Source: JABJAG01 sp965222215
Lineage (GTDB): Bacteria; Pseudomonadota; Alphaproteobacteria; UBA6615
Direction: 5' to 3'
NCBI GenBank assembly: GCA_965222215.1
Contig: OZ244931.1
Location: forward strand, 3,100,001-3,164,000
DNA length: 64,000 bases
Shown: positions 29,311 to 37,066 of the stretch, one piece after another
Position numbering within the stretch: the first letter of the stretch is position 1
Layout of the letters: each line of letters opens with the position of its first letter
Translations under genes and position numbers: made by a program
Notes under the pieces: model-generated
Seen by the model: only the letters and a program-made list of their open reading frames with translations
Database searches by the model: none
Told to the model about the DNA's origin: nothing

Positions 29311-29343
29311 TTGACCCCGTGCGGAAGGAATCTATATATAGAT
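29311..29343 (+). promoter_or_regulatory. Promoter with palindromic operator over its -10, for the ferritin-like gene
   Basis: TTGACC (29311-29316) and TATATA (29333-29338) are 16 bases apart. The -10 lies inside the perfect 14-base palindrome ATCTATATATAGAT (29330-29343), which would let a dimeric repressor block the promoter. Regulator unknown. Confidence 0.55.
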
Positions 29344-29352
29344 GCGTCATAG

Positions 29353-29377
29353 CAACGAATTGAGCCGAGTTTCGTTG
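29353..29377 (+). promoter_or_regulatory. 5' leader hairpin before the ferritin-like gene
   Basis: CAACGAA (29353-29359) pairs with TTCGTTG (29371-29377), loop of 11 bases, ending 11 bases before ATG 29389. There is no strong Shine-Dalgarno between hairpin and start, so the stem may influence translation or mRNA stability. Confidence 0.4.
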
Positions 29378-29388
29378 ATAGATACGCC

Positions 29389-30219
29389 ATGACCGACACG
29401 TACCGCAGACACTGGACCCTGGACGATATTCCATGGGACCGCTTCGACCCCGCAAAGGTCGATGCGGACATGCTGCGCATCGTCAAAGCGGCCGCCATGG
29501 TCGAATACAATGGCGGCATCTATGCGGACTATCTCTGCAGCGTTTTCAAGGACGACCCGGAATTCCAGGAAGCGTCCCGCCGCTGGGCCCTGGAAGAGGT
29601 CCAGCACGGCGAGGCCCTGTCGAAATGGGCGAGAATGGCCGACCCTGATTTCGATTTCGAAGAGCGGTTCGCTGATTTCTCGGAAAAGATCCAGCTTCCC
29701 GTTGAGGCGGAGAGTTCGGTGCGCGGCACCCGGTGCGGCGAGCTCGTGGCCCGGTGCATGGTGGAAGTCGGCACGTCGTCCTACTACACCGCGTTACGCG
29801 AGGCGACGAAGGAACCGGTCCTTCGCGAAATCTGCCAACGGATCGCACAGGACGAAATTCGCCACTACAAGCTGTTCTATACGCATATGGAACGCTACCG
29901 CGATATCGAGAAGCTTGGCCGGCTCCGGCGCCTGTGGGTCGGGCTGGGACGTATCGGCGAGAGCGAGGACGACGAACTCGCCTACGCCTATTACGCCGCG
30001 AACAACCAGGGCGAGCCCTACGACCGGAAGCGGTGCATCAGGGCGTATATGTCGCGGGCGTACGGCTACTACGAAACGCGCCATGTCGAACGCGCCATCC
30101 GGCTGATTTTCAAGGCTGTCGGCATCGCACCGAACGGACGGTTCGCAAATGTGGTCGCCCGCGCGGCCTGCTGGTTCCTGAACCTGCGTGTTTCCCGCGA
30201 CGAGCCCGTCACGGCCTGA
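29389..30219 (+). CDS. Ferritin-like (diiron-type) protein
   Basis: 276 residues, mostly helical. Pairs of acidic and EExxH-type motifs are visible: ALEEVQHGEAL (about 66-76) and CQRIAQDEIRHYKLFY (about 148-163), with further Glu at VEYNGGIY and VEVGTSSYY, the ligand layout of a ferritin-like diiron four-helix bundle. Related proteins include acyl-ACP desaturase-like and rubrerythrin-like oxidases; the particular substrate is unknown. It stands alone between the atp operon and the convergent rppH, with its own promoter and palindrome at 29311-29343. Confidence 0.75.
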   Translation: MTDTYRRHWTLDDIPWDRFDPAKVDADMLRIVKAAAMVEYNGGIYADYLCSVFKDDPEFQEASRRWALEEVQHGEALSKWARMADPDFDFEERFADFSEKIQLPVEAESSVRGTRCGELVARCMVEVGTSSYYTALREATKEPVLREICQRIAQDEIRHYKLFYTHMERYRDIEKLGRLRRLWVGLGRIGESEDDELAYAYYAANNQGEPYDRKRCIRAYMSRAYGYYETRHVERAIRLIFKAVGIAPNGRFANVVARAACWFLNLRVSRDEPVTA

Positions 30220-30222
30220 CGC

Positions 30223-30714
30223 CTACTGCTTCAGAACGGGGCGAAACGCTTCGATCACGGCCTCATAGACGGGGCGTTTGAAATCCACGATCAGCGACGG
30301 CACGTCGTCAACATGGACCCAGCGCCATCGGGCGAATTCGGGCTTGTCGACACCGAGTATATCGATCTCCGCGTCCTGCCCCAGAAACCGCACCGCGAAC
30401 CACTTCTGCCGTTGCCCGCGCCATTTTCCCTTCCAGGCGCGCTTCTGAAGATCGCCCGGCAGATCGTATTTCAACCATTCCGGCGCTTCGGCGAGAACCT
30501 CGACATGGGCAGTGCCGGTTTCCTCCTCAAGCTCCCGCAGGGCTGCGGTACGCGGGTCTTCGCCGGGATCGATCCCGCCCTGGGGCATCTGCCACGCGCC
30601 GGGCATGTCATTCCGCTCCCCGACCCAGATCCGGCCGGACGCGTTCAGCATCAACACACCGGCGCACGGCCGGTAGTGCGCCATGTCCTCTTCGGTCGCG
30701 GCCAATCCCGTCAT
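30223..30714 (-). CDS. rppH: RNA pyrophosphohydrolase RppH
   Basis: 163 residues from ATG 30714, which overlaps the stop of the upstream gene as ATGA; the internal MAHYRP start would shorten it by ten residues. The Nudix box GGIDPGEDPRTAALRELEEETG is present (GGIDPGEDPR then RELEEETG) and YRPCAGVLMLN and WQMPQGG are RppH hallmarks. It removes pyrophosphate from mRNA 5' ends, starting decay. Last gene of the long leftward operon. Confidence 0.93.
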   Translation of the reverse strand: MTGLAATEEDMAHYRPCAGVLMLNASGRIWVGERNDMPGAWQMPQGGIDPGEDPRTAALRELEEETGTAHVEVLAEAPEWLKYDLPGDLQKRAWKGKWRGQRQKWFAVRFLGQDAEIDILGVDKPEFARWRWVHVDDVPSLIVDFKRPVYEAVIEAFRPVLKQ

Positions 30715-31994
30715 CGGTCGGGCTGACGGTCGACGACCGCTGAAATCGGGACCAGCGCGATCCCCTTCCCGCTCAGTTTGTCGGACCATTCGCGGACCCG
30801 CTCGATGGTCACGGGGAAAGCCTGGCCGATGGCAATCGATACTCCCGTCTCGCGCGCGATCTGCTCCACTTCCGCCAATCGGGCATCGATGGTCGCGCGG
30901 GACACCTCGCGATTGTCGAGAAAACGGTCATTGATCGCGCGCGGCACCTGCATTTCCGACGCCAGGCCTGTAGCGACGCTGCGCGCCGCGGAACGGGCAT
31001 CGACAAACAGAAGACCCCGCGCCTTCAGCTCCGCGAGGATCGGTTGCATCGCTTCGCGCGAAACGGTGAAACGCGATCCCATGTGGTTGACCACCCCGAC
31101 ATATCCGGACACCCGGGACAGCGCCCAGCGCAAACGGTCCTGGTTCTCCTCCGGCGACAGGCTGACGAACAGCGCGCGCGGACCTGGATCGTTCGCCGGA
31201 AAGTCCACCGGCTCCATCGGCAGATTCAGCAAGACTTCATGCCCGGCGGCACGGGACAGGCGTATCCACTGCTGGATGTTGTCCGCAAAGGGCTGAAACG
31301 CCAGCGTGACCTCACTCGGCAACCCCTGGATGGCCGCTTCCGTGGCGGCAGCCGACAGGCCGAGACCGCTCAGGATAATCGCGACCTTCGGGCGCTCGTC
31401 CCCGGCGTCGAACGGGCGGGCGTAGGCCCGCCACGGCTCACGGCCGTTCGGACCGATTCGCGGCAGCGGCCCCAACGGGGAAGGCTCGACCAGCGCCGGT
31501 TCTGGCGCGGGCGGCAAACCGCCCGGCGCGCGGCGTTGTGGCTGCGGGGCAGCCGTCGGCAGTGGCGGCGGCGGAGCAGCCGCAACCTGTTCATCGGGCT
31601 TCCCGACCTCGGGGGTTGTCGATTCTGGGGCCTCGGCAACGGGCGCATCGGCGGGCGGTGCCGGCTCTGCCGGAGCGGAAACGGGCGGCGGCGTCTCCGC
31701 GACCGGCGCCGGTTCAGGCTCCGCGGCAGGGGGAATGGTTGGCGCCGCCGGAGGTGCCGCCGCGGTCTCGGGCGGTGGCGCTGCTGCCGGTTCAGCTTCC
31801 GGTTCCGGATTCGGCGGCGGGGTCGGCGGCGTGTTTTCCGCCATCGCGGGAGCCGGATCGGGATCCGACGTTAATCCGATCCCGACCAACGCCAGGGTTC
31901 CCGCAAGCGCGAGAAACAGCAACAGCGCGACCGTCCATGGCAGGACGGCCACGGTGCTCAGTCTGGAAGGCCGATCCGTGTTCTCATCGCTCAT
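30711..31994 (-). CDS. Divergent polysaccharide deacetylase family protein (YibQ-like)
   Basis: 427 residues. One N-terminal membrane helix (about 15-37) is followed by a long Pro/Ala/Glu linker (about 45-170), consistent with a periplasmic protein anchored in the inner membrane. The deacetylase-like domain (from about 195) starts PKVAIILSGLGLSAAATEAAI and includes VLLNLPMEP and VNHMGSRFT, as in YibQ. The family occurs with envC and ctpA and is thought to act on cell-wall or glycan substrates; the enzymatic activity has not been clearly shown. Stop overlaps rppH start. Confidence 0.88.
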   Translation of the reverse strand: MSDENTDRPSRLSTVAVLPWTVALLLFLALAGTLALVGIGLTSDPDPAPAMAENTPPTPPPNPEPEAEPAAAPPPETAAAPPAAPTIPPAAEPEPAPVAETPPPVSAPAEPAPPADAPVAEAPESTTPEVGKPDEQVAAAPPPPLPTAAPQPQRRAPGGLPPAPEPALVEPSPLGPLPRIGPNGREPWRAYARPFDAGDERPKVAIILSGLGLSAAATEAAIQGLPSEVTLAFQPFADNIQQWIRLSRAAGHEVLLNLPMEPVDFPANDPGPRALFVSLSPEENQDRLRWALSRVSGYVGVVNHMGSRFTVSREAMQPILAELKARGLLFVDARSAARSVATGLASEMQVPRAINDRFLDNREVSRATIDARLAEVEQIARETGVSIAIGQAFPVTIERVREWSDKLSGKGIALVPISAVVDRQPDR

Positions 31995-32025
31995 CGCGAA
32001 AAATGTACCGGGAAGGGATTAACGG

Positions 32026-33291
32026 TCAGTTGGTAACCCCGCCGCTGTATGTCGCGATCCCTTTCAGGAGATCGAGGGCCCGGGCGAGTTGATAGTCCTG
32101 TTCGGCCGTGGTTTCGGTGTTCGCGCCGTCGTCTCCGTTCTCGATACCTTCGTTGTCGCGCGCATTGCGCAGATCCCGCTCGCGCACGCGCTCCGGCGTG
32201 TCTGAGGTCTCGATCCGTGCCTGTTCGACCTGGATATCGGGCGTGATTCCGGTCTTCTGGACCGAACGCCCGCTCGGCGTGAAGTAGGCCGCCGTGGTCA
32301 GGCGCAACGCGCCATGGCCGGCGATCGGCATGATGGTCTGGACCGAGCCCTTGCCGAAGCTTTCGGTGCCCATGATGACCGCCCGCTTGTGGTCTTGCAG
32401 GGCGCCCGCGACGATTTCAGAGGCCGAGGCCGAACCGCCATTGATCAGCACGACCATCGGCAGGCCTTCGGCCAGATCGCCCTTCTTTGCGTTAAAACGC
32501 TGCGCATCGTCGGGATTTCGGCCACGCTGGGAAACGATCTCGCCCCGGTCCAGGAAAGCATCGGAGACCTTCACCGCCTGATCCAGAAGCCCGCCGGGAT
32601 TGCGCCGCAGGTCGAGCACGACACCGATCATTTCGTCGCCGAGTTCTTCCTTCAATTCCGCCATGGCCGCTTCCACACCGGGCGCGGTCTGCTCGTTGAA
32701 TGTCGTCACGCGAATGTAACCGACCTTGCCTTCCACGCGCGAGCGAACCGAGCGGATACGCACCACATCGCGCGTCACCGTCACGTCGAACGGTTCGGTG
32801 CCTTCGCGCCGGATCGACAGAACGATGTCCGAGCCGACACGGCCGCGCATCTTGTCGACCGCCTCCGAAAGGCTCAGGCCCAGAACGGACTCGCCGTCCA
32901 GATGGGTAATGAAGTCGCCCGCCTCCAGGCCCGCGCGCGCCGCCGGTGTCTCGTCGATGGGCGATACCACCCGGACGAGCCCCTGCTCCATTGTCACCTC
33001 GATCCCGAGGCCACCGAACTCGCCACGGGTCTGCACCTGCATGTCGCGGAAATTGTCTTCGTTGAGATAGCTGGAGTGCGGATCGAGCGAATGCAGCATG
33101 CCGTTGATGGCCGCCTCGATCAGTTCCTTGTCACTCGCCTCGTCGACATATTGCGCACGAACACGCTCGAAGATATCGCCGAACAGCTCAAGCTGCCGGA
33201 ACGTTTCCTCGTCGGATTCCGCCGCATATGTGGAAACCGGTACGACGGCAAGCATGGCCGAGAGGGCGATCGCCGGGATGAATTTACGCAT
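32026..33291 (-). CDS. ctpA: C-terminal processing peptidase CtpA (S41 family)
   Basis: 421 residues with a signal peptide (about 1-23, ending STYAAE). PDZ domain around 95-175 (GGLGIEVTMEQGLVRVVSP and GDFITHLDGESV), then the S41 protease core: the nucleophile Ser lies in NGGSASASEI and the general-base Lys in SFGKGSVQT. It degrades periplasmic proteins with disordered C-termini and is linked to cell-wall hydrolase control. The start ATG shares one base with the envC stop (TGATG). Confidence 0.95.
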   Translation of the reverse strand: MRKFIPAIALSAMLAVVPVSTYAAESDEETFRQLELFGDIFERVRAQYVDEASDKELIEAAINGMLHSLDPHSSYLNEDNFRDMQVQTRGEFGGLGIEVTMEQGLVRVVSPIDETPAARAGLEAGDFITHLDGESVLGLSLSEAVDKMRGRVGSDIVLSIRREGTEPFDVTVTRDVVRIRSVRSRVEGKVGYIRVTTFNEQTAPGVEAAMAELKEELGDEMIGVVLDLRRNPGGLLDQAVKVSDAFLDRGEIVSQRGRNPDDAQRFNAKKGDLAEGLPMVVLINGGSASASEIVAGALQDHKRAVIMGTESFGKGSVQTIMPIAGHGALRLTTAAYFTPSGRSVQKTGITPDIQVEQARIETSDTPERVRERDLRNARDNEGIENGDDGANTETTAEQDYQLARALDLLKGIATYSGGVTN

Positions 33292-34574
33292 CAGCCTTGT
33301 GTCCTGTTCGTTTGCGCTGCCATCCAGGGCAGCGGGTTAACTGGTTCTCCGTCATGGCGAAGCTCGACATAAAGTGTCGGTCCGTCAGATCGGTTTTGGG
33401 CCTGTCTGGCCCGCCCCCCGCTTGATGCACCGGTCGCCGGTGCCGGCGCGCCGGACGCGCCCGTCCCCGTTGTCCCCACCGGCTCGCCCGCCAGGACCCA
33501 TTGTCCCGCTTGCGCGTCGATCCGGCCAAGACCGGCAATGAGCGAATGATATCCCTCGCCATGATCGATGATCAAGATTTGCCCAAACCGCTGAAACGGG
33601 CCCGCAAAGGCGATTCGGCCGTCCCAGGGCGCCACGACGGATGCTTCGGCGCGCGTGCGCCACGTCACCCCGCGCGCGGGCGTCCCGGCATCTGTACTGG
33701 CCCCGAAACGCTGGACCACCGTACCGTGCGCGGGCCACGAGAGGCGACCGCGCGCGCTGGTGATCGACGGCGCGCCTGCACCGGCCGAGGGCGCAAGCAC
33801 CACCTGACGCGATTCGCCGTCGCGCGGCCGGGGCCGGGGCATCGCCGATCCTGTACCGTCACGCAAAGTTGAAAGCAGTTCCTCGAGTGAGCGCGCCTCT
33901 TTCTGCAACGCCGCAACCCGTTTCTCTGCCGCCGCTCGTGCAGCTTCGGTCTGGCCCAAAACCTTGTTCTTCGCGTCCGACAGCCCCTTGAGCCGGTCGC
34001 GGTCTCGGCCGAGGTCGAGTGCGGCGGTCTGCAGTTCGTCGCGCCGGGTGCGGATCTTTTCCTGCACCCGGTTCAATTCCTCGATATCGGCCCGCAGAAG
34101 TTTCGCCTGGCGCTCGATTTCCGGGACAGCAGTGCGAAGCAGCAAGCCACTGCGCACCACGTCGTTGGGATCTCCCGGGCTGACGAGCAATGCCGCCGTC
34201 GGCCGCATGGCCAGGCGCTGAAGTGCTGCGAGCGTATCGCCCAGTTCGGCGCTGCGTGTCTCGAACTGCACCTGCTTGCGCGTCTCGTCGCTCTGCAACA
34301 ACGCGAGTTCGGCTTCCAGGGAATCGAGCGCGGCCTCGTGGGTCTGGACCGCCTGGGCCGCAACGCGCATTTCCGTTCGCAGCCGTGACAGTTCGCGGGC
34401 CTGCTCTTCCTGCTGGCGAGCCAGTTCCGCCGCCGCCGCCGCGTCCTGTTCGATGGATTTCTGCACCTTATCGAGCCGCTCGCGCGTGGCGTCCTGGCCT
34501 TGCGCCGAAGCCCCCACGGGCAGCGCATAGAAAACCGCCACGGCCAGCAACGCCGCGCAGCGGGTTCGCCTCAT
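33291..34574 (-). CDS. envC: Murein hydrolase activator EnvC
   Basis: 427 residues from ATG 34574; the signal peptide is about residues 1-24 (RRTRCAALLAVAVF, cut near ASA). Long coiled coil at about 30-245, then a C-terminal LytM (M23-like) domain. The domain lacks the first zinc-ligand pair (PARGVTWRT where HxxxD would be), so it is degenerate in the same way as E. coli EnvC, an activator of amidases at the division site rather than a peptidase. It is translationally linked to ctpA and gpmA precedes it. Confidence 0.9.
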   Translation of the reverse strand: MRRTRCAALLAVAVFYALPVGASAQGQDATRERLDKVQKSIEQDAAAAAELARQQEEQARELSRLRTEMRVAAQAVQTHEAALDSLEAELALLQSDETRKQVQFETRSAELGDTLAALQRLAMRPTAALLVSPGDPNDVVRSGLLLRTAVPEIERQAKLLRADIEELNRVQEKIRTRRDELQTAALDLGRDRDRLKGLSDAKNKVLGQTEAARAAAEKRVAALQKEARSLEELLSTLRDGTGSAMPRPRPRDGESRQVVLAPSAGAGAPSITSARGRLSWPAHGTVVQRFGASTDAGTPARGVTWRTRAEASVVAPWDGRIAFAGPFQRFGQILIIDHGEGYHSLIAGLGRIDAQAGQWVLAGEPVGTTGTGASGAPAPATGASSGGRARQAQNRSDGPTLYVELRHDGEPVNPLPWMAAQTNRTQG

Positions 34575-34578
34575 TCGG

Positions 34579-35220
34579 TTATTCGCCGAGATAGTAGCTT
34601 CTCTGTTTCTCGCCGTTGTCGAAATCGAATACCAGCGGCCGCCCGGTCGGCAGCTCCACACCTGGGATTTCTTCTCGGGTGTATTCGCCGAGGATCAGCA
34701 ACAACGCGCGCAGGCTGTTGCCATGCGCGGAGACCAGCACGTTCTTGCCGTCGGCAATCAGCGGCGCGATCTCAGCTTCGTAATACGGCCGGACCCGCTC
34801 GACGACGTCCGCAAGGCTCTCGCCGCCCGGCGGGCGGACCTCGAAGCCCCGGCGCCACAGATGCACCTGTTCATCCCCGTACTTCTCTGCCGTCTCGGCC
34901 TTGTTCAGCCCCACGAGATCTCCATAGTGCCGCTCGCGCAGATCATCGTGCAGGATGACGTTCCATCCATCGCCGGCGCGCAGATGGTCGAAATCGCCGC
35001 CTGAAGCAGCCGCCGAATCGAGGGCCATCTCGACTGTGCGGCGCGCGCGCTTCAGGGTCGAGGAATAGACCGCGTCGATGTGGAAGTCCTTGAGCAGTTC
35101 ACCGGCACGAACAGCTTCCGCCTCACCGGCTTCCGTCAGGTCGACATCTTCCCAGCCCGTGAACCGGTTCTCGAGGTTCCACTGGCTTTGCCCGTGGCGG
35201 GTGATAATCAGGTGGTTCAT
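34579..35220 (-). CDS. gpmA: 2,3-bisphosphoglycerate-dependent phosphoglycerate mutase
   Basis: 213 residues. R8 and H9 in IITRHGQSQWN, ERHYGDLVGLNK and the distal His in SAHGNSLRALL mark the cofactor-dependent dPGM. It interconverts 3- and 2-phosphoglycerate in glycolysis. In many alphaproteobacteria the independent enzyme gpmI occupies the place next to envC and ctpA. envC starts 4 bases past the stop; the upstream rlmH is 85 bases away. Confidence 0.95.
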   Translation of the reverse strand: MNHLIITRHGQSQWNLENRFTGWEDVDLTEAGEAEAVRAGELLKDFHIDAVYSSTLKRARRTVEMALDSAAASGGDFDHLRAGDGWNVILHDDLRERHYGDLVGLNKAETAEKYGDEQVHLWRRGFEVRPPGGESLADVVERVRPYYEAEIAPLIADGKNVLVSAHGNSLRALLLILGEYTREEIPGVELPTGRPLVFDFDNGEKQRSYYLGE

Positions 35221-35305
35221 CCGGTCGCTTCCGTTGCGAAATTCATGCGTTTGTGCGCTGTTTGTGCCCGATTCTCAGGCGGGCTGCCAGCATCTCCGGC
35301 GAGTG

Positions 35306-35770
35306 TCATGCCCGGTGATACGGATGTCTGGCGATAATTTGCTGCGCCCGGTAGATTTGCTCGGCGAGCAGCCCCCGGACGAGCATGTGCGGCCATGTAT
35401 TCTTTCCGAATGCGAGGGTCCGGTCCGCGCGCTGCCGCACCGCCGTGTCGTGACCGTCGGCGCCGCCGATCAGGAACACCAGATCACCTGTCGCCTGATC
35501 CTGAAGCGCACGCAGCAGGTCGGCGAACTCCTCGCTGGAGAGCTGCTTGCCGCCTTCATCGAGTGCGATCACGTGAGATCCGTCCGGCACGGCCCGCAGC
35601 AGGAGCTCGCCTTCAGCCTTCGCCGCCGCCTGCCCCGAAGGTGCATTTCGCTTGAGTTCGACTTCCTGGAGCGCAAACGGCCAGGCCCTGATCCGGTTGG
35701 CGAAATGCTCGAAAAGCGCCGCTTCCGGCCCTGCGCGCGCACGGCCCACAGCGGCCACATAAATCCGCAT
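35306..35770 (-). CDS. rlmH: 23S rRNA (pseudouridine1915-N3)-methyltransferase RlmH
   Basis: 154 residues from ATG 35770 (MRIYVAAVGRARAG); the longer open frame upstream overlaps rsfS antisense and is not used. The SPOUT-type knot has VIALDEGGKQLSSEEFA and LVFLIGGADGH; the C-terminus AEQIYRAQQI...HPYHR is diagnostic. It methylates helix 69 of 23S rRNA in mature 70S ribosomes. It usually follows rsfS, as here, with a 43-base spacer. Confidence 0.95.
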   Translation of the reverse strand: MRIYVAAVGRARAGPEAALFEHFANRIRAWPFALQEVELKRNAPSGQAAAKAEGELLLRAVPDGSHVIALDEGGKQLSSEEFADLLRALQDQATGDLVFLIGGADGHDTAVRQRADRTLAFGKNTWPHMLVRGLLAEQIYRAQQIIARHPYHRA

Positions 35771-35813
35771 GGATATCGATCCTTCACCCGGCCCGTACAG
35801 CGGACCGACGACC

Positions 35814-36257
35814 CTAGGCCGGAACCGCGTCCCGGTCCGTCGACGATGCCTCGAACTCGGCTTCCCAGAGTTTCTCCAGCGCGTAGTGCTCACGCACCTC
35901 GGGCCGAAAAAGATGAACGATGACGTCGCCCGCGTCGATAAGTACCCACTCGCCACTGCGCCGCCCTTCCGCGTGCGAGCCGCGGACGTTCGACGTTTTC
36001 AGTTTTTCGAGAAGATGCTCGGTCATTGAATCGAGCCGGCGGGATGACGTCCCGCTGGCGATGACCATATGGTCGGCAATATCGGACTTGCCGCGCAGGT
36101 CGATGACCTTGATATCGTCGGCCTTGTCGTCGTCGAGAGATTCCTCGACGAGTTCCAGGATTTCCGCCGCTGTCGGCCGCGGCGTGGCCTTGCCCTGACG
36201 TGCTATGACGAAATCTCCGCGTTCAAATTGCGCCTCCTTCAGCGGGCCGGACATCAT
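35814..36257 (-). CDS. rsfS: Ribosomal silencing factor RsfS
   Basis: 147 residues. After a basic N-terminal extension the RsfS core (ILELVEESLDDDKADDIKVIDL, given here as ILELVEESLDDDKA and KSDIADHMVIASGTS) leads to GEWVLIDAGDVIVHLF. It binds ribosomal protein L14 and prevents subunit joining in starvation. The start overlaps the nadD stop as ATGA, matching the conserved nadD-rsfS-rlmH order. Confidence 0.96.
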   Translation of the reverse strand: MMSGPLKEAQFERGDFVIARQGKATPRPTAAEILELVEESLDDDKADDIKVIDLRGKSDIADHMVIASGTSSRRLDSMTEHLLEKLKTSNVRGSHAEGRRSGEWVLIDAGDVIVHLFRPEVREHYALEKLWEAEFEASSTDRDAVPA

Positions 36258-36916
36258 CCGGTTCCCAGTGGTGCTTCATCACCGACCTTCCAGTCACCCG
36301 CCTGCCGCAAATGCGTCGCCGCCGCCGGGTGGGGCCTGATCCGCAAATACACCCAGGCAGGCGGCGCGGCGTTGGCGAGGACCTTGGCCGCGCTTGCCGG
36401 GAGACGGGACGCCCGAAACCGGTGCGCCGCGAGACTCGACAAAGCTCTGGAATCATAGGAATCGCGAGCAAAGACGGCAATGGAAACTGTGTTAAATATT
36501 TTTGACCAGTCGCGCCACCCGGAAATCTGGGCCAGATTGTCCGCGCCCATCAGCCAGACGAACCGCGCCGCCGGAAACCGGCGGCCGAGCGATTCGAGCG
36601 TATCGACCGTGTACCGCGTACCCATTTCCGCCTCGATCGTCGAAACCCGGATTCGAGGGTGCGCGGCCACGGCCTTCGCTTTTTCCACCCGGCGCGAGAA
36701 CGACGCCATGCCATCGGCGGATTTCAAGGGGTTCTGGGGCGAGACCAGCCACCACACCTCGTCGAGCGCCAACAGTTTCAGCGCCATCGTGCTGATATAG
36801 CGGTGCCCGTCATGAGCCGGGTTGAACGACCCGCCGAGCAGGCCGATCCGCCGGTTGCGGTGCGCGAAGACACCCGTCTGGCCCGCAAGGACCACGCTGT
36901 CGGTCACGGGGTTCAT
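36254..36916 (-). CDS. nadD: Nicotinate-nucleotide adenylyltransferase NadD
   Basis: 220 residues. The nucleotidyltransferase motif GGSFNPAHDGHRYIS (about 29-43) contains the HxGH-like HDGH, and FVWLMGADNLAQISGW and the ISATxxR-equivalent region (SSLAAHRFRASRLPASAA) occur later; the last is somewhat altered. It adenylates nicotinate mononucleotide in NAD synthesis. A 150-base gap with an inverted-repeat element separates it from proA upstream. Confidence 0.93.
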   Translation of the reverse strand: MNPVTDSVVLAGQTGVFAHRNRRIGLLGGSFNPAHDGHRYISTMALKLLALDEVWWLVSPQNPLKSADGMASFSRRVEKAKAVAAHPRIRVSTIEAEMGTRYTVDTLESLGRRFPAARFVWLMGADNLAQISGWRDWSKIFNTVSIAVFARDSYDSRALSSLAAHRFRASRLPASAAKVLANAAPPAWVYLRIRPHPAAATHLRQAGDWKVGDEAPLGTG

Positions 36917-36938
36917 TCCGACCCCATCGTTCTTTGTC

Positions 36939-37029
36939 CGTCATTGCGAGAAGCGCAGCGACGACGCAATCCAGAGCTATCTCTCATCCAGCGAGCTTTC
37001 TGGATTGCGTCGCTACGCTCGCAAAGACG
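36939..37029. repeat. Dispersed inverted-repeat element between proA and nadD
   Basis: The left arm starting CGTCATTGCGAG (36939) and ending CGCAATCCAG is complementary to the right arm ending CTCGCAAAGACG (37029). The two arms match almost fully apart from a 3-base insertion and a few changes. Such elements beginning CGTCATTGCGAG are common palindromic intergenic repeats in alphaproteobacteria. Confidence 0.75.
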
Positions 37030-37066
37030 ATTCTTCCGGTCGGCAATGTGGGCATGGTAGGCGTCG

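Noticed and set aside
33291..34574. Calling the envC product an active M23 peptidase
   Set aside because: The first zinc-ligand pair is missing, as in EnvC activators.
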